DNA from: Ilumatobacteraceae bacterium
Lineage (GTDB): Bacteria; Actinomycetota; Acidimicrobiia; Acidimicrobiales; Ilumatobacteraceae
Assembly (NCBI GenBank): GCA_030729045.1
Contig: JANQYF010000022.1
Coordinates: forward strand, 1 to 64,000
Length of the DNA stretch: 64,000 nt
Direction: 5' to 3'
Shown: piece after piece, positions 24,906-33,526 of the stretch
How positions within the stretch are numbered: the first letter of the stretch is position 1
Layout of the letters: every line of letters begins with the position of its first letter
Notes under the pieces: model-generated
What the model was told of the DNA's origin: nothing
Databases searched by the model: none
The model's input: only the letters and a program-made list of their open reading frames with translations
Program-made: the position numbers and the translations under genes

Positions 24906-25897
24906 AATTGTGTTCCGTGATCAAGAACAATCTTTCCCAGTTGTTCACCACGCTCAAGACGAGACAAGGCTGTTTCATATTCATGTAGTGGGTAGACATT
25001 GTCAACAGCTATTGGTAAACCGTTATTCACGATGGACAACAGTTGATCGAACTCTTCATAACTACCCATTGATGAACCGATAATTTCATACTGCTTGAAA
25101 AACAAACGAGGAATGTTGATCTCTGCTGCGGAACCTGATGTCCCACCACACACAACCATTCGTCCGCCTGGAGCCAGTGACCGCACCGACTTGTCCCACG
25201 TAGCCGGCCCTACGCTCTCAATCACAACATCTGCCTGCACAGGCCACTTGGCATCTGCTGAATCAATCGCAGAAATGGCACCCATGCGTAACGCTTGTTC
25301 CCGTTTTGCTGCATCTCTGCTGGTCACAATTGCTTGTGCTCCCATGAAGTTGGCGAGGGCTAATGCTGCTGTTGATACACCTGAGCCAATTCCGACAATC
25401 AGTACTGTCTCGCCCGCAGCAAGTCGTGCCCTGTTCAGCATTCGTAGAGCTGTGAGATATGCCAGAGGGAACGCAGCACTTTCAAACCATGTTCTGCTTG
25501 AAGGCCTGGGGCGTACGTTTCTGTCAGGTGCAATAGCAAACGTTGCATGACCACCGTGGCAATGCTCACCCCAAATCATGAAACCAGGTCCCATTGGTGA
25601 ATTGTTACCGAGTCGCACTATGTCTTCAACTGGTGACACTCCGGGGTTCACAACAACTTCATCGCCAACAGAAACAGAAGTCACTTTGCTTCCGATGGCA
25701 TCAACTATGCCGGCAACGTCGCAACCAGGAATGTGTGGAAGTGGAGGTTTTGGCATTCCTCGTGTGACCCACAAATCCATGTGATTAAGAGCACTCGCCA
25801 CAACACGAATGCGCACTTCGTTATCTTGAGGTTCAGGTGTGGCGATATCTCCCCACACATAGGTGCCTGGCGATTCGTTCAGTATCCAAGATTTCAT
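24902..25897 (-). CDS. Zinc-type medium-chain alcohol dehydrogenase (MDR)
   Basis: 331 residues. GroES-like N-terminus with LNHMDLWVTRG and PHIPGCDVAGIV, GDEVVVNPG, then a Rossmann domain (VLIVGIGSGVSTAALALA). The structural-zinc Cys cluster of classical ADHs is absent; only scattered Cys and the GEHCHGGHA block remain, so a zinc-poor quinone-reductase-like type is possible. ATG 25897 is fixed by TACGGT 6 bases upstream. Operon with the M20 amidohydrolase. Confidence 0.87.
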   Translation of the reverse strand: MKSWILNESPGTYVWGDIATPEPQDNEVRIRVVASALNHMDLWVTRGMPKPPLPHIPGCDVAGIVDAIGSKVTSVSVGDEVVVNPGVSPVEDIVRLGNNSPMGPGFMIWGEHCHGGHATFAIAPDRNVRPRPSSRTWFESAAFPLAYLTALRMLNRARLAAGETVLIVGIGSGVSTAALALANFMGAQAIVTSRDAAKREQALRMGAISAIDSADAKWPVQADVVIESVGPATWDKSVRSLAPGGRMVVCGGTSGSAAEINIPRLFFKQYEIIGSSMGSYEEFDQLLSIVNNGLPIAVDNVYPLHEYETALSRLERGEQLGKIVLDHGTQL

Positions 25898-25903
25898 GCA
25901 CCC

Positions 25904-25909
25904 ACCGTA
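25904..25909 (-). promoter_or_regulatory. Putative leaderless -10 box of the MDR dehydrogenase
   Basis: TACGGT on the minus strand, 6 bases before ATG 25897 and within 20 bases of the upstream gene's stop. This implies a separate promoter inside an otherwise contiguous same-strand cluster. Confidence 0.5.
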
Positions 25910-25914
25910 GAGGG

Positions 25915-26514
25915 CTAGACGAGCAGTCTCCAGTAATCGGGAACAATTTCTACTCGCACCGCGCTCCATGAAGGAATACGGCGTCCATCAATGCGGAGAG
26001 ATTCGGAGCGGGACACCGACGAGTACTCGATCTCTTTGGCACGGCTACTGCCCACAAGCGGATGTGGCACGTGAGTTCCAAGTGCGGATCTATGACGGGC
26101 ACGAACACGCTGTTGAAGTCTCATAGTCGGTTGCAACGACATGACATCGAAGAATCCATCGTTCGGATGAGCGCGAGGCGAGATATTTCTCTTTCCGATA
26201 AACCCACTGTTGTTCACACAGATAAAACGGCCACGCAACCAATGCCCGATCATCACATGTGAAGAAGCGAGCAATGAAACACTTGATCCGTCATGCAAGG
26301 TGATGGTTGCCCGAAGTGCGTCAATGGGAACTTCCAGGCACTCTGCGCCGATTAATGGGTTGACAGGGTCACCGAGACTATGGGCGATGTCTCCTGCCTT
26401 CACGATCAGACGTATGTCCTTTGGACGTGAAGCAAGGTCGCGATCTCCGCTGACAACAATGTCAGCGTGAGTCCGTGTTGTCGGAACGCCCCACTGTTCT
26501 CCACGCGTAATCAT
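25915..26514 (-). CDS. Diacylglycerol-kinase C-terminal-domain protein
   Basis: 199 residues. The middle and end (FICVNNSGFIGKRNISPRAHPNDGFFDVM, GTHVPHPLVG, LRIDGR) match the second, beta-sandwich domain of YegS-type lipid kinases. The catalytic GGDGT domain is absent, so this is not an active kinase alone. A stand-alone family of this form with a WGxP N-terminus exists in actinobacteria. It may bind lipid or partner with another chain. The ATG overlaps the helY stop by four bases. Confidence 0.72.
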   Translation of the reverse strand: MITRGEQWGVPTTRTHADIVVSGDRDLASRPKDIRLIVKAGDIAHSLGDPVNPLIGAECLEVPIDALRATITLHDGSSVSLLASSHVMIGHWLRGRFICVNNSGFIGKRNISPRAHPNDGFFDVMSLQPTMRLQQRVRARHRSALGTHVPHPLVGSSRAKEIEYSSVSRSESLRIDGRRIPSWSAVRVEIVPDYWRLLV

Positions 26515-29066
26515 CGCGACGATGTTCCTGATGCGGCTGCCACTACCCCGCGATCAAGAGCGCGCGTGGCAGATTCAGCAGTGTCTCGCAATGATGGATT
26601 CGACGTTGTAGTCACAATCTGTCGCAAAAGATCAATTAGTTGACGCATAGAGCGTACGAAGTCTCCAGGTGTGAGATCCGGATCAAGAATTTTCGATAAT
26701 GGTTTTCCGCTAGCCCATGCTGCAGTTTCGAATGCCAATCCCCCGTTCGGTGCACGGTGTTGATGAAGTCCACGCTGGCGTTGAATGTCTTGTACCTGTT
26801 CGCTCACACGTTCTATCCGCTTGAATCTTTGACGTACTTGCTCGTTTGGCCAACGTGGCGCACCGCCAGAGTCTCCTCCACGTGGTTCGTACACAAGCGT
26901 TGACAACACTGCCACCAAGTCATTGACGGACAAATTGTCGAACAGCCCCTTGTTCATAACTTCAACAATCAATAAGTCAGATTCATGAAATATGCCTGCC
27001 AGCATTTCGCCCTTTTCGGTCAATGTCCATTGTGAGATGTAGTTCATCTCTTCAAGCATGTGCACGACGTCCATGAACCTCGACCCGACAGAACCAGCGC
27101 GAGTGCCTGCACGACTCTCCATCTGTTCGATCTCGTTTCGTAACTTGCGAATGCTTTTGTGCGACAAAGGTGAATCGACAACGCGCGGACCATTCTGTTC
27201 CTGCATTGCTCTTCCCATTGTCTCGTCAATCTTTGCCTTCACGAGTCGCGCAGCGGACTCACGTATGAACTCAGTTCGAGCTGGTTCAAAAGGAACAGGT
27301 AAGTCTGCATGTCCAGCCTTCAAGGGTAATGAGCGCAAATCTTTTGCCATTACGTCGAGAATTTTGCGACTCGGTGTAACAACAGTGAGACGAATGCCTG
27401 AGCGTCGGGCTGCAGTACTGATGATCAGTCCTCTACCTCTAATGTTTGATGCATCAAACATCACAATGTCGCCTGGACGTAATGAACGAAGTGCAATCTC
27501 TGCCTCGACAGAAGAGGCCATCTGGTCAGAAGCAGTAATGTTCTCTTGACCAAAATCTCTCTCCGCAAGAGCCTTTTCAAGAAGCACTAGTTCACGCTTG
27601 CGACCATCGAGGGAGGCTTCGGACGTTACAACGTCTTTGTCGGCCTGAAACTGGGCAAACGATAGATTCAAGATGTGATGCGCGCCATCGAGTGAACGAT
27701 TCCGAACCATATTGACAGCCATGTTGAAAGTCGGGCGGAATGCAGACGACAGCCGAAAACTTCTGCTGAGAGCAAGGCCAACAACTTGGTCGAAGTCGAC
27801 AAAAGGATTCCACAGAGAAATTGCGTGCCCGATGTCATCAAGTCCTCTACGACCTGCGCGTCCAGTTAATTGAGTGAACTCCGATGCCTTTAACAACTGA
27901 TGATGCTCACCCGTGTACTTGGTCAACTTCTCAATTACCACCGCGCGCGCTGGCATGTTGATGCCTACGGCGAGAGTCTCGGTTGCAAATACGACCTTGA
28001 CAAGTCCCTGCACGAAGCATTCTTCTACAGCCTCTTTGAACATGGGAATCATGCCGGCATGGTGGCAAGAGATCCCACTCGCCACATCATCAATGAAGTG
28101 GTGATATTCAAGCGCGTCTTTATCGTCTGCAGTGAGGTTCTCGCAATGACGTTCAACGATTTCGCGTATCTGAATCTCCTCTTCGAGAGATGTCAAGACC
28201 ATTCCAGCGTTCATACAAGAGTGAACTGCATCCTCGCATTGGGCTCGGCTGAAAATGAAGACAATTGCTGGCAACATTGATTTGTCTTCAAGAAGTTCGA
28301 CAATCTCAGGCCGAGTTGGCGGTGAGAAACGTCTCGGCTTCTTACCACCGTTGTGGCCAGAACGACCTCTAATCTGAGTTGCATTGGAAAGTAGACGTTG
28401 CACGTGACGATTCGGTTCACCCCCTACCACTGTCTCAAACATCTCACATTGTTTAGAAGCGTTATCGAACAGAGCGAAATGATTGACAAGTTCAATAGGA
28501 CGTGTCGTCTCAACCACAACATCAGTTCTGCCGCGCACTGTGGATAGCCAGTCACCAACTTCGCCTGCGTTCGAGACTGTTGCCGATAAACACACAAGCT
28601 GAACTTCAGGATCAAGCTGAATAATCACTTCTTCCCAAACAGGACCGCGATATGCGTCTTGCAGGTAATGCACTTCATCAAGAATCACAACGCCTAAATC
28701 ATCGAGGCGGTTTGACTGTGAGTAAATCATGTTCCGCAGAACTTCTGTAGTCATAACAACGACTGGGGCTTCGGCGTTCACAGCGTTGTCGCCAGTGACT
28801 AGTCCGACCTTGTGAGCCCCGTACAAGGCCTGTAAATCTCGATATTTCTGGTTTGACAGGGCCTTTATAGGTGTTGTGTAGAACGCTCGTAAACCAAGTG
28901 AACGTGCCCGTGCAATGGCATATTCAGCAATGAGGGTCTTTCCGGAACCCGTGGGAGCGGCAACAAGAACGGAGGCATCTGCATCTATTGAATTCATAGC
29001 CTTAACTTGGAAAACGTCCGGTTCGTAATCTAAAGACTGAAGAAATGTTGCGCGAACGTCCGACAC
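26511..29066 (-). CDS. helY: Ski2-like DEAD/DEVH-box RNA helicase HelY
   Basis: 851 residues. Helicase motifs in order: PTGSGKT (I), TTPIKALSNQ (Ia), DEVHYL (II), SATVSN (III), then domain 2 with FIFSRAQCE (IV), TETLAVGINMPAR (V) and QLTGRAGRRG (VI). A C-terminal DSHCT-like region follows (residues about 680-850). Superfamily 2, similar to eukaryotic Mtr4/Ski2 and to Rv2092c. Start GTG 29066, 2 bases after the tatC stop, with GAAGGA 10 bases upstream; the more upstream TTG (29099) is inside tatC. Likely RNA metabolism. Confidence 0.93.
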   Translation of the reverse strand: MSDVRATFLQSLDYEPDVFQVKAMNSIDADASVLVAAPTGSGKTLIAEYAIARARSLGLRAFYTTPIKALSNQKYRDLQALYGAHKVGLVTGDNAVNAEAPVVVMTTEVLRNMIYSQSNRLDDLGVVILDEVHYLQDAYRGPVWEEVIIQLDPEVQLVCLSATVSNAGEVGDWLSTVRGRTDVVVETTRPIELVNHFALFDNASKQCEMFETVVGGEPNRHVQRLLSNATQIRGRSGHNGGKKPRRFSPPTRPEIVELLEDKSMLPAIVFIFSRAQCEDAVHSCMNAGMVLTSLEEEIQIREIVERHCENLTADDKDALEYHHFIDDVASGISCHHAGMIPMFKEAVEECFVQGLVKVVFATETLAVGINMPARAVVIEKLTKYTGEHHQLLKASEFTQLTGRAGRRGLDDIGHAISLWNPFVDFDQVVGLALSRSFRLSSAFRPTFNMAVNMVRNRSLDGAHHILNLSFAQFQADKDVVTSEASLDGRKRELVLLEKALAERDFGQENITASDQMASSVEAEIALRSLRPGDIVMFDASNIRGRGLIISTAARRSGIRLTVVTPSRKILDVMAKDLRSLPLKAGHADLPVPFEPARTEFIRESAARLVKAKIDETMGRAMQEQNGPRVVDSPLSHKSIRKLRNEIEQMESRAGTRAGSVGSRFMDVVHMLEEMNYISQWTLTEKGEMLAGIFHESDLLIVEVMNKGLFDNLSVNDLVAVLSTLVYEPRGGDSGGAPRWPNEQVRQRFKRIERVSEQVQDIQRQRGLHQHRAPNGGLAFETAAWASGKPLSKILDPDLTPGDFVRSMRQLIDLLRQIVTTTSNPSLRDTAESATRALDRGVVAAASGTSSR

Positions 29067-29068
29067 CT

Positions 29069-29830
29069 TTAGGTAGTCCTTCGTCGCGTTAGTAACCAAC
29101 CAATGAGAACTGCAACCAGGTACAAAAAGGTAAGTGGTATAGCAAGCGCAAGCATGCTGATTGGATCACCTGACGGTGTGATTGCGGCGGCTGCAACGAA
29201 TATGCCCATAACGGCGTAGCGCCATTGTTTAATAAGAGTTTTGGGCGTAACAACCGACACAAGTTGAAGAAATACAAGAAGAACAGGGCTAAGAAATCCA
29301 ACTCCAAACGCCAACATCATCATCACAACGAGATTGATGTATTTCGTTATTTGGTATGCCTGAGTCACATCACTACCCGACCAGGAAATTAGGAATTCCA
29401 GAGCCTTGTCGAGCGTCCAATAGGCCAAGTAGCAACCCAATGAGAAAAGAACCACAGAGGAAGCAATAAAGGGCACTGCGTAATTCTTCTCCCGCCTAGA
29501 CAAGGCTGGAACAATGAATCGCCATATCTGCCAAAGGATGACTGGCAACGCCATTATGAGTCCTCCGTATAAACAGACTCGCATTCGTGCAGAAAATCCG
29601 TCGAGTGGACCGAGTGAAAACAGAGAGCCATCACATTTAAAGTCTGGACGCCGTGAACAGAGGTTTGTGTATGGCCGTGTAAGCAGATTCTTTAACTGGT
29701 CATAGAAGGCCAGAAGAATCAACATTGACACCCCGATCGCTAAGACGCTCCGCACAAGCCGCATTCGCAACTCACGCAGGTGGTCCATCATGGACATTGC
29801 AGTTATGGGTTCGGCTGAAATTTCACTCAT
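29069..29830 (-). CDS. tatC: Twin-arginine translocase subunit TatC
   Basis: 253 residues, six hydrophobic segments. TatC is the receptor of the Tat export pathway. Marks: MDHLRELRMRLVRS at the N-terminus, PVILWQIWRFIVPAL, and FGVGFLSPVLLVFL (family F-E/x-PV pattern with Ser for Glu), then AITPSGDP near the end. ATG 29830 overlaps the TatB-like stop by eight bases. Order tatB-tatC-helY is that of mycobacteria. Confidence 0.94.
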   Translation of the reverse strand: MSEISAEPITAMSMMDHLRELRMRLVRSVLAIGVSMLILLAFYDQLKNLLTRPYTNLCSRRPDFKCDGSLFSLGPLDGFSARMRVCLYGGLIMALPVILWQIWRFIVPALSRREKNYAVPFIASSVVLFSLGCYLAYWTLDKALEFLISWSGSDVTQAYQITKYINLVVMMMLAFGVGFLSPVLLVFLQLVSVVTPKTLIKQWRYAVMGIFVAAAAITPSGDPISMLALAIPLTFLYLVAVLIGWLLTRRRTT

Positions 29831-30155
29831 CGTCTGTATTGGGTGCTGGCGCGTCAATTTGTGGAGCAGAGAAATCTGGCTTCGGGTAGACGGTCTTTTC
29901 AGGTCGCATGGGTGGTGACGCTTCAGTGTCTACCATTCCGAAACCATGACGAATCTGGTCGGCGGTGGACTTCATTTCGTTGATTGGCTCTGAGAAAGTT
30001 TGACGAAACTCTTTCTCGTACCCGCTTGCAGCCCGACGGAGATCTCCGTAGATCTTCCCTACCCGTCGGATGACGCCGGGAAGGCGTTCAGGACCTAGGA
30101 CGACAAGACCTGCAACGAGCAGAAACATAATCTCGCTGCCTGACATATTGAACAC
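29823..30155 (-). CDS. tatB: Sec-independent translocase TatA/TatB family
   Basis: 110 residues. One N-terminal membrane helix (residues about 5-20) with the TatB-like VLGPERLPG hinge followed by an amphipathic helix and a Pro-rich tail. TatA proteins have FG in the hinge; the PERLP form favours TatB. TATGCT on the minus strand lies exactly 6 bases before GTG 30155. An ATG at 30146 is the alternative start. First gene of the tat-helY operon. Confidence 0.87.
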   Translation of the reverse strand: MFNMSGSEIMFLLVAGLVVLGPERLPGVIRRVGKIYGDLRRAASGYEKEFRQTFSEPINEMKSTADQIRHGFGMVDTEASPPMRPEKTVYPKPDFSAPQIDAPAPNTDDE

Positions 30156-30161
30156 CCGTTA

Positions 30162-30185
30162 AGCATAGAAGCAGGCACCTAGTGT
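30162..30185. promoter_or_regulatory. Divergent leaderless promoters, tatB and GDPD
   Basis: Minus: TATGCT (30167-30162), 6 bases before GTG 30155. Plus: TAGTGT (30180-30185), 6 bases before GTG 30192. The region between the two starts is 36 bases. Confidence 0.5.
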
Positions 30186-30191
30186 TGGAGG

Positions 30192-30923
30192 GTGCAGCAA
30201 CGCATTGCCTCCCTTCTTCCAGACCCCATTGCATTTGCCCACAGAGGCGGAATGGCGCATGCTCCCGAGAACACTCTTGAGGCTTTTGCACTCGCTTTAC
30301 GTCTCGGTTCAAATGGCCTTGAAACCGATGCTTGGACGACTTCTGACGGTCATGTAGTTCTAGACCATGACGGAGTCGTGAGAAAGATGGCTCGTAATCG
30401 CCCGATCTCAACATTGCGTTTGTCTGAACTGCCGTCACATATTCCAACCTTGGCTGCACTTTTCGACAAGTGCGGAACAAATTTTGACCTCAGCATTGAC
30501 ATCAAGGACGAACAGAGCTTCGAGCGTTCCGCCGAGACGGCACGAAACAGTGGTTTTGACGAGTCACGCTTGTGGTTGTGTCACTATTCAAGCGCAGTTG
30601 TCATCTCTCAACGTCCATTGCTTCCTAATGTTCGTTTAGTCGATTCAACTCGGTTGTCTCGAATCAAAGAAGGCTTAGAGATGCGTTGCGCAAAACTGTT
30701 TGCGAACGGAATTGACTGTTTGAACATGCACCATTCTGACTGGTCTGGTGGGTCCACGACTTTGGTGCACAAGTTCGGAATGTATGCCTTCGGTTGGGAC
30801 TGTCAGTTCCATCACGTCCTGTCTACATCGTTACGCATGGGCCTAGATGCGGTGTTTAGTGACCATGTCGACACGATGGTTGAAACCTACGAGAATGAAA
30901 TCGGATACGTCCCTAGAACGTAG
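30192..30923 (+). CDS. Glycerophosphodiester phosphodiesterase-family protein
   Basis: 243 residues. GDPD active-site motifs: FAHRGGMAHAPENTLEAF (HRG and E), LETDAWTTSDGHVVLDHDG (E, D and HD). The fold then continues with DLSIDIKD. It would split glycerophosphodiesters into glycerol-3-phosphate and alcohol. No signal peptide, so likely cytoplasmic. Ends 3 bases before the lepB stop. Confidence 0.93.
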   Translation: MQQRIASLLPDPIAFAHRGGMAHAPENTLEAFALALRLGSNGLETDAWTTSDGHVVLDHDGVVRKMARNRPISTLRLSELPSHIPTLAALFDKCGTNFDLSIDIKDEQSFERSAETARNSGFDESRLWLCHYSSAVVISQRPLLPNVRLVDSTRLSRIKEGLEMRCAKLFANGIDCLNMHHSDWSGGSTTLVHKFGMYAFGWDCQFHHVLSTSLRMGLDAVFSDHVDTMVETYENEIGYVPRT

Positions 30924-30926
30924 GCT

Positions 30927-31523
30927 TCACAGTGTTGAAATACGGTTGAATGGCCAGACGACAGCAAACGCTCGTCCTACAACCAAACTTTCAGCAATTG
31001 GGCCGAAACTTCTGCTGTCAAAAGATTCAGACCTGTTATCGCCCATTACGAAAATCTTCTTTTGAGGAATTGTCTGCACTGGCATGTTTGCAACGCGACA
31101 TCTATCGACGGGGTCAATGATGCCTAAGACATCTTTGTCAAGGTACGGCTCGACAGTCGGTTTTGAGTTGACGATAACTACACAGTTTTTGATTTCAACC
31201 GTGTCTCCGGGCAATGCAATTACTCGCTTGATTAAGTCATCGTGAGACACAGTTCCGTCACTCGTGGTCACACGATCAAACACAACTACATCACCTCGAT
31301 GAATACCATGTAATCGATAACTCAATTTATTCACAAGCACACGGTTGTTTCCGTAGAGGGTGGTCTCCATAGACGGTCCGCTGATGTAAAACTGCTGAAG
31401 CACATACACGCGTACAAGCAAAGCAGCCCCAAGAGCCAGAACTACTACAAGAAACCAGTCGCGTAGGGCCTTTGTCACAGGATGAACTTCAGGCGACTCT
31501 GTAGGTGTGGTCTGGTCCGTCAT
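30927..31523 (-). CDS. lepB: Signal peptidase I
   Basis: 198 residues. One membrane helix at 22-40, then the catalytic Ser51 in GPSMETTL and Lys99 in IKRVIALPGD. Conserved box MGDNRSESFDSR follows. Cleaves Sec and Tat signal peptides. The ATG 31523 has GGAG about 7 bases upstream, and TAGCGT at 9 bases is a possible -10. Confidence 0.95.
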   Translation of the reverse strand: MTDQTTPTESPEVHPVTKALRDWFLVVVLALGAALLVRVYVLQQFYISGPSMETTLYGNNRVLVNKLSYRLHGIHRGDVVVFDRVTTSDGTVSHDDLIKRVIALPGDTVEIKNCVVIVNSKPTVEPYLDKDVLGIIDPVDRCRVANMPVQTIPQKKIFVMGDNRSESFDSRSFGPIAESLVVGRAFAVVWPFNRISTL

Positions 31524-31643
31524 GAAGGCTCCACGCTACCCGTCACTACGGGTGAGGGCCGGTCCTTCAGAATGCTGCCATTCGTGATTCGTCAGTCACA
31601 GATAGACAGGGCGACACGGGTACCCGATGTGTAGGCTGATAAC

Positions 31644-31661
31644 TGTCCCCGGTTGGGGGCA
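31644..31661 (+). promoter_or_regulatory. Hairpin in the ferredoxin leader
   Basis: TGTCCCC-GGTT-GGGGGCA forms a 7-bp stem with one G-U pair, 43 bases before the ferredoxin ATG. TAGGCT (31632-31637) just upstream could be the -10 box, placing the hairpin at the RNA 5' end. The 181-base gap from 31524 to 31704 holds nothing else I can name, except a smaller hairpin ACCCG-TCACTA-CGGGT near 31538. Confidence 0.35.
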
Positions 31662-31704
31662 TCCATTGGTGCCGTAACTCGGCTCATGAGAAGGGACTCC
31701 CCAA

Positions 31705-31950
31705 ATGAAGGTATGGATCGATCAAGACCTCTGCACTGGCGATGGCCTCTGCGAAGAAATTGCACCAGACGTTTTTACACTTCTCGACGACGGACTTGCT
31801 TATGTTCGCGAAGGCGACAAAGTTTTCGCAAAAGCTAAAGGCAACGCCGAAGGAGCTGAAGGACTTGCAAACTTCGACGACAAGTTGATTGACGCTGTCG
31901 TTGAATCCGCCGAGGAATGCCCCGGCGAGTGCATCTTCATTGAACCCTAA
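31705..31950 (+). CDS. Single-cluster ferredoxin
   Basis: 81 residues. Cluster ligands Cys10, Cys16 (CTGDGLC, with Asp13 at the variable ligand place) and Cys72 in ECPGEC; Cys76 is extra. The pattern fits a [3Fe-4S] or Asp-coordinated [4Fe-4S] ferredoxin of the actinobacterial type that often serves cytochromes P450, although no P450 gene is in the window. AAGGG about 10 bases before the ATG is the ribosome site. It is a small acidic soluble electron carrier. Confidence 0.92.
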   Translation: MKVWIDQDLCTGDGLCEEIAPDVFTLLDDGLAYVREGDKVFAKAKGNAEGAEGLANFDDKLIDAVVESAEECPGECIFIEP

Positions 31951-32723
31951 AGGTTCGAACCGATCCAACGCCCCACAGTAAGAAACGCTGTGTGCGCAAC
32001 CATTCGATGATCAGGCCGTACCGCCATGCCTTCAATGTGCCACGTGCGATGAAGAACTTCGAGTGTGCGTTGGTCCACCCATCCCTTGCCCATTGATTCT
32101 CGTACTTGCACAGCCTGTGTGATGGAAGGCGTGTACGCGACCAATAGGCCGCCTGCTTCAAGAACGTGTTGAACCCTCGGCACTACTTGCCATGGTTCAG
32201 GAAGATCAAGCATCACTCTGTCGAAAGAGCCTTCCAAGGTGGTTTCATAGCTATCGCCCAATGACACGTTGTACCGAGACAGTGCTTCTTCCCCGAGGAA
32301 CGAACGAACATTTGCCTTTGCTCTATTCATGAAGTCTTCGCGAAGTTCAAGTCCGGTGATGTGAGCTCCGTAACGCAACATGGTCATTGATAGAGCACCT
32401 GAACCGACACCAGTTTCGAATACCCGTGCTCCGGGATAAATATCGCCAATCATGCACATAGGCGCAAGGTCCTTGGGGTAAATAACTTGTGCACCACGTG
32501 GCATCTCAATAACAAAGTCTTCAAGTGTCGGACGTAGCACGATGTACTTCGAACCTTTAGTTGATTCAACGGGTTGTCCGGGAAGTGTTCCTATGACAGA
32601 TGTATGCGGAACAAACCCTGCATGACTGTGGAACTCGCCCTCTTTATTCAATTGGATGAGATAGCGACGTTGTTTCGAATCAATAAACAGGGCCTTCTCA
32701 CCTTCAGCAAATACTCCGCTCAT
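31947..32723 (-). CDS. trmI: tRNA (adenine-58-N1)-methyltransferase TrmI
   Basis: 258 residues. N-terminal beta domain, then class I SAM fold: TQ-like IYPKDLAPMCMIGDIYPGARVFETGVGSGALSM (motif I) and MLDLPEPWQ (motif IV), both diagnostic of TrmI. It makes m1A58 in the T-loop of tRNAs. Actinobacterial homologue Rv2118c is the reference. The start overlaps the upstream 66-residue gene by four bases. Confidence 0.93.
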   Translation of the reverse strand: MSGVFAEGEKALFIDSKQRRYLIQLNKEGEFHSHAGFVPHTSVIGTLPGQPVESTKGSKYIVLRPTLEDFVIEMPRGAQVIYPKDLAPMCMIGDIYPGARVFETGVGSGALSMTMLRYGAHITGLELREDFMNRAKANVRSFLGEEALSRYNVSLGDSYETTLEGSFDRVMLDLPEPWQVVPRVQHVLEAGGLLVAYTPSITQAVQVRESMGKGWVDQRTLEVLHRTWHIEGMAVRPDHRMVAHTAFLTVGRWIGSNL

Positions 32724-32920
32724 GAGGTGTGTTGTCCTGTCTTGGTTATCCGAATTTCCATCGTCTCGTCGCGAGCGAGGATGACTCTGCGAACAGGAGA
32801 AATGGTCCGTTTAGCAAGCCGTACAACTCCTACGAAGGTTGCGACCCGACTAATTATTCGAAACTTTCTCGACTGACTGTTAATGATGCGGCGTCCGATG
32901 AATCGAACAATCGTGCGCAT
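32720..32920 (-). CDS. Small basic hypothetical protein
   Basis: 66 residues, very rich in Arg and Lys (RFIGRRIINSQSRKFRIISR...VRLAKRTISPVRR). Weakly hydrophobic in the middle. Overlaps the trmI start by ATGA, which together with the tight spacing upstream (5 bases) supports translation. No family recognised. Could be membrane-surface or RNA binding; not decidable. Confidence 0.6.
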   Translation of the reverse strand: MRTIVRFIGRRIINSQSRKFRIISRVATFVGVVRLAKRTISPVRRVILARDETMEIRITKTGQHTS

Positions 32921-32925
32921 AAAAA

Positions 32926-33135
32926 TTAGAACCGTCGAAATTCAACGCGCGACGCGCGACGTCGACCCTTACGGCGACCAAACAGGTAGGCAAGAATCAC
33001 AACAATTGAAACTGCCGCGGTGCCTATGGCGATTGCAGATTGTTTCTTGTCGGCAGCACGGCCTTGGATGTCAGCTTGAAGTGCACGAAATTTAGACTCA
33101 AGATCGTCGCGAGAGATACGAGTGTTGTCAGCCAT
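32926..33135 (-). CDS. Small single-pass membrane protein
   Basis: 69 residues from ATG 33135. A helical charged N-terminus (DDLESKFRALQADIQGRAADKK), then one membrane helix (residues about 37-52, IAIGTAAVSIVVILAYLF) and an Arg-rich tail. Located 2 bases after the holin-like gene's stop. Positive-inside rule puts the Arg tail in the cytoplasm. Function unknown. Confidence 0.65.
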   Translation of the reverse strand: MADNTRISRDDLESKFRALQADIQGRAADKKQSAIAIGTAAVSIVVILAYLFGRRKGRRRASRVEFRRF

Positions 33136-33137
33136 GA

Positions 33138-33479
33138 TTATGAGTCCTTTGCGAGAGTGCGCCGCGAGACGCGAGAAAATGAAATAGCTACAAGAACGGC
33201 TACAACGACAAACGTAATGAAGTAGTGAACAAACGACCATGAGCCGTCGAGAACAGTGCCACCAAGATCTTGGCTGAGACGTAAGACGCCAAGCGCGGCA
33301 AAAACCAATGCGAGACCGAGGGAAAGAGCAGCTGTCGAACCGACCCCAACCCAGCGAATGGCGCCCTTGATAGGTTCGAGCGTTTCTTGGCGGGCATACT
33401 GCTTCACAGATGCAGCCAAATCTCCCACTTGGTCAACTGGACCTCTGGCGGGTCGGCGGGAGTTGCGGGACGAGTCCAT
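33138..33479 (-). CDS. Holin-superfamily-like two-helix membrane protein
   Basis: 113 residues. Charged N-terminus, an amphipathic region (DQVGDLAASVKQYARQETLEPIKGAIRWV), and two membrane helices (residues about 45-65 and 85-105). It resembles the actinobacterial phage-holin-like (Holin-X) membrane proteins often found beside small membrane genes; that assignment is tentative and phage origin is not implied. Heads a minus-strand cluster with the 69- and 66-residue genes and trmI. An upstream in-frame ATG at 33488 would add three residues. Confidence 0.6.
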   Translation of the reverse strand: MDSSRNSRRPARGPVDQVGDLAASVKQYARQETLEPIKGAIRWVGVGSTAALSLGLALVFAALGVLRLSQDLGGTVLDGSWSFVHYFITFVVVAVLVAISFSRVSRRTLAKDS

Positions 33480-33526
33480 GGGTCTCATATTCTACGGTTG
33501 GTGAACTGAGATATCCACAGGGTGTT

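Noticed and set aside
29066-29099. TTG at 29099 as helY start
   Set aside because: It lies inside tatC; GTG 29066 follows the tatC stop by 2 bases and has GAAGGA at a normal distance.
33138-33479. Prophage remnant suggested by a holin-like protein
   Set aside because: No other phage genes, no integrase or att sites, and neighbours are housekeeping; holin-like membrane proteins are common in actinobacterial chromosomes.
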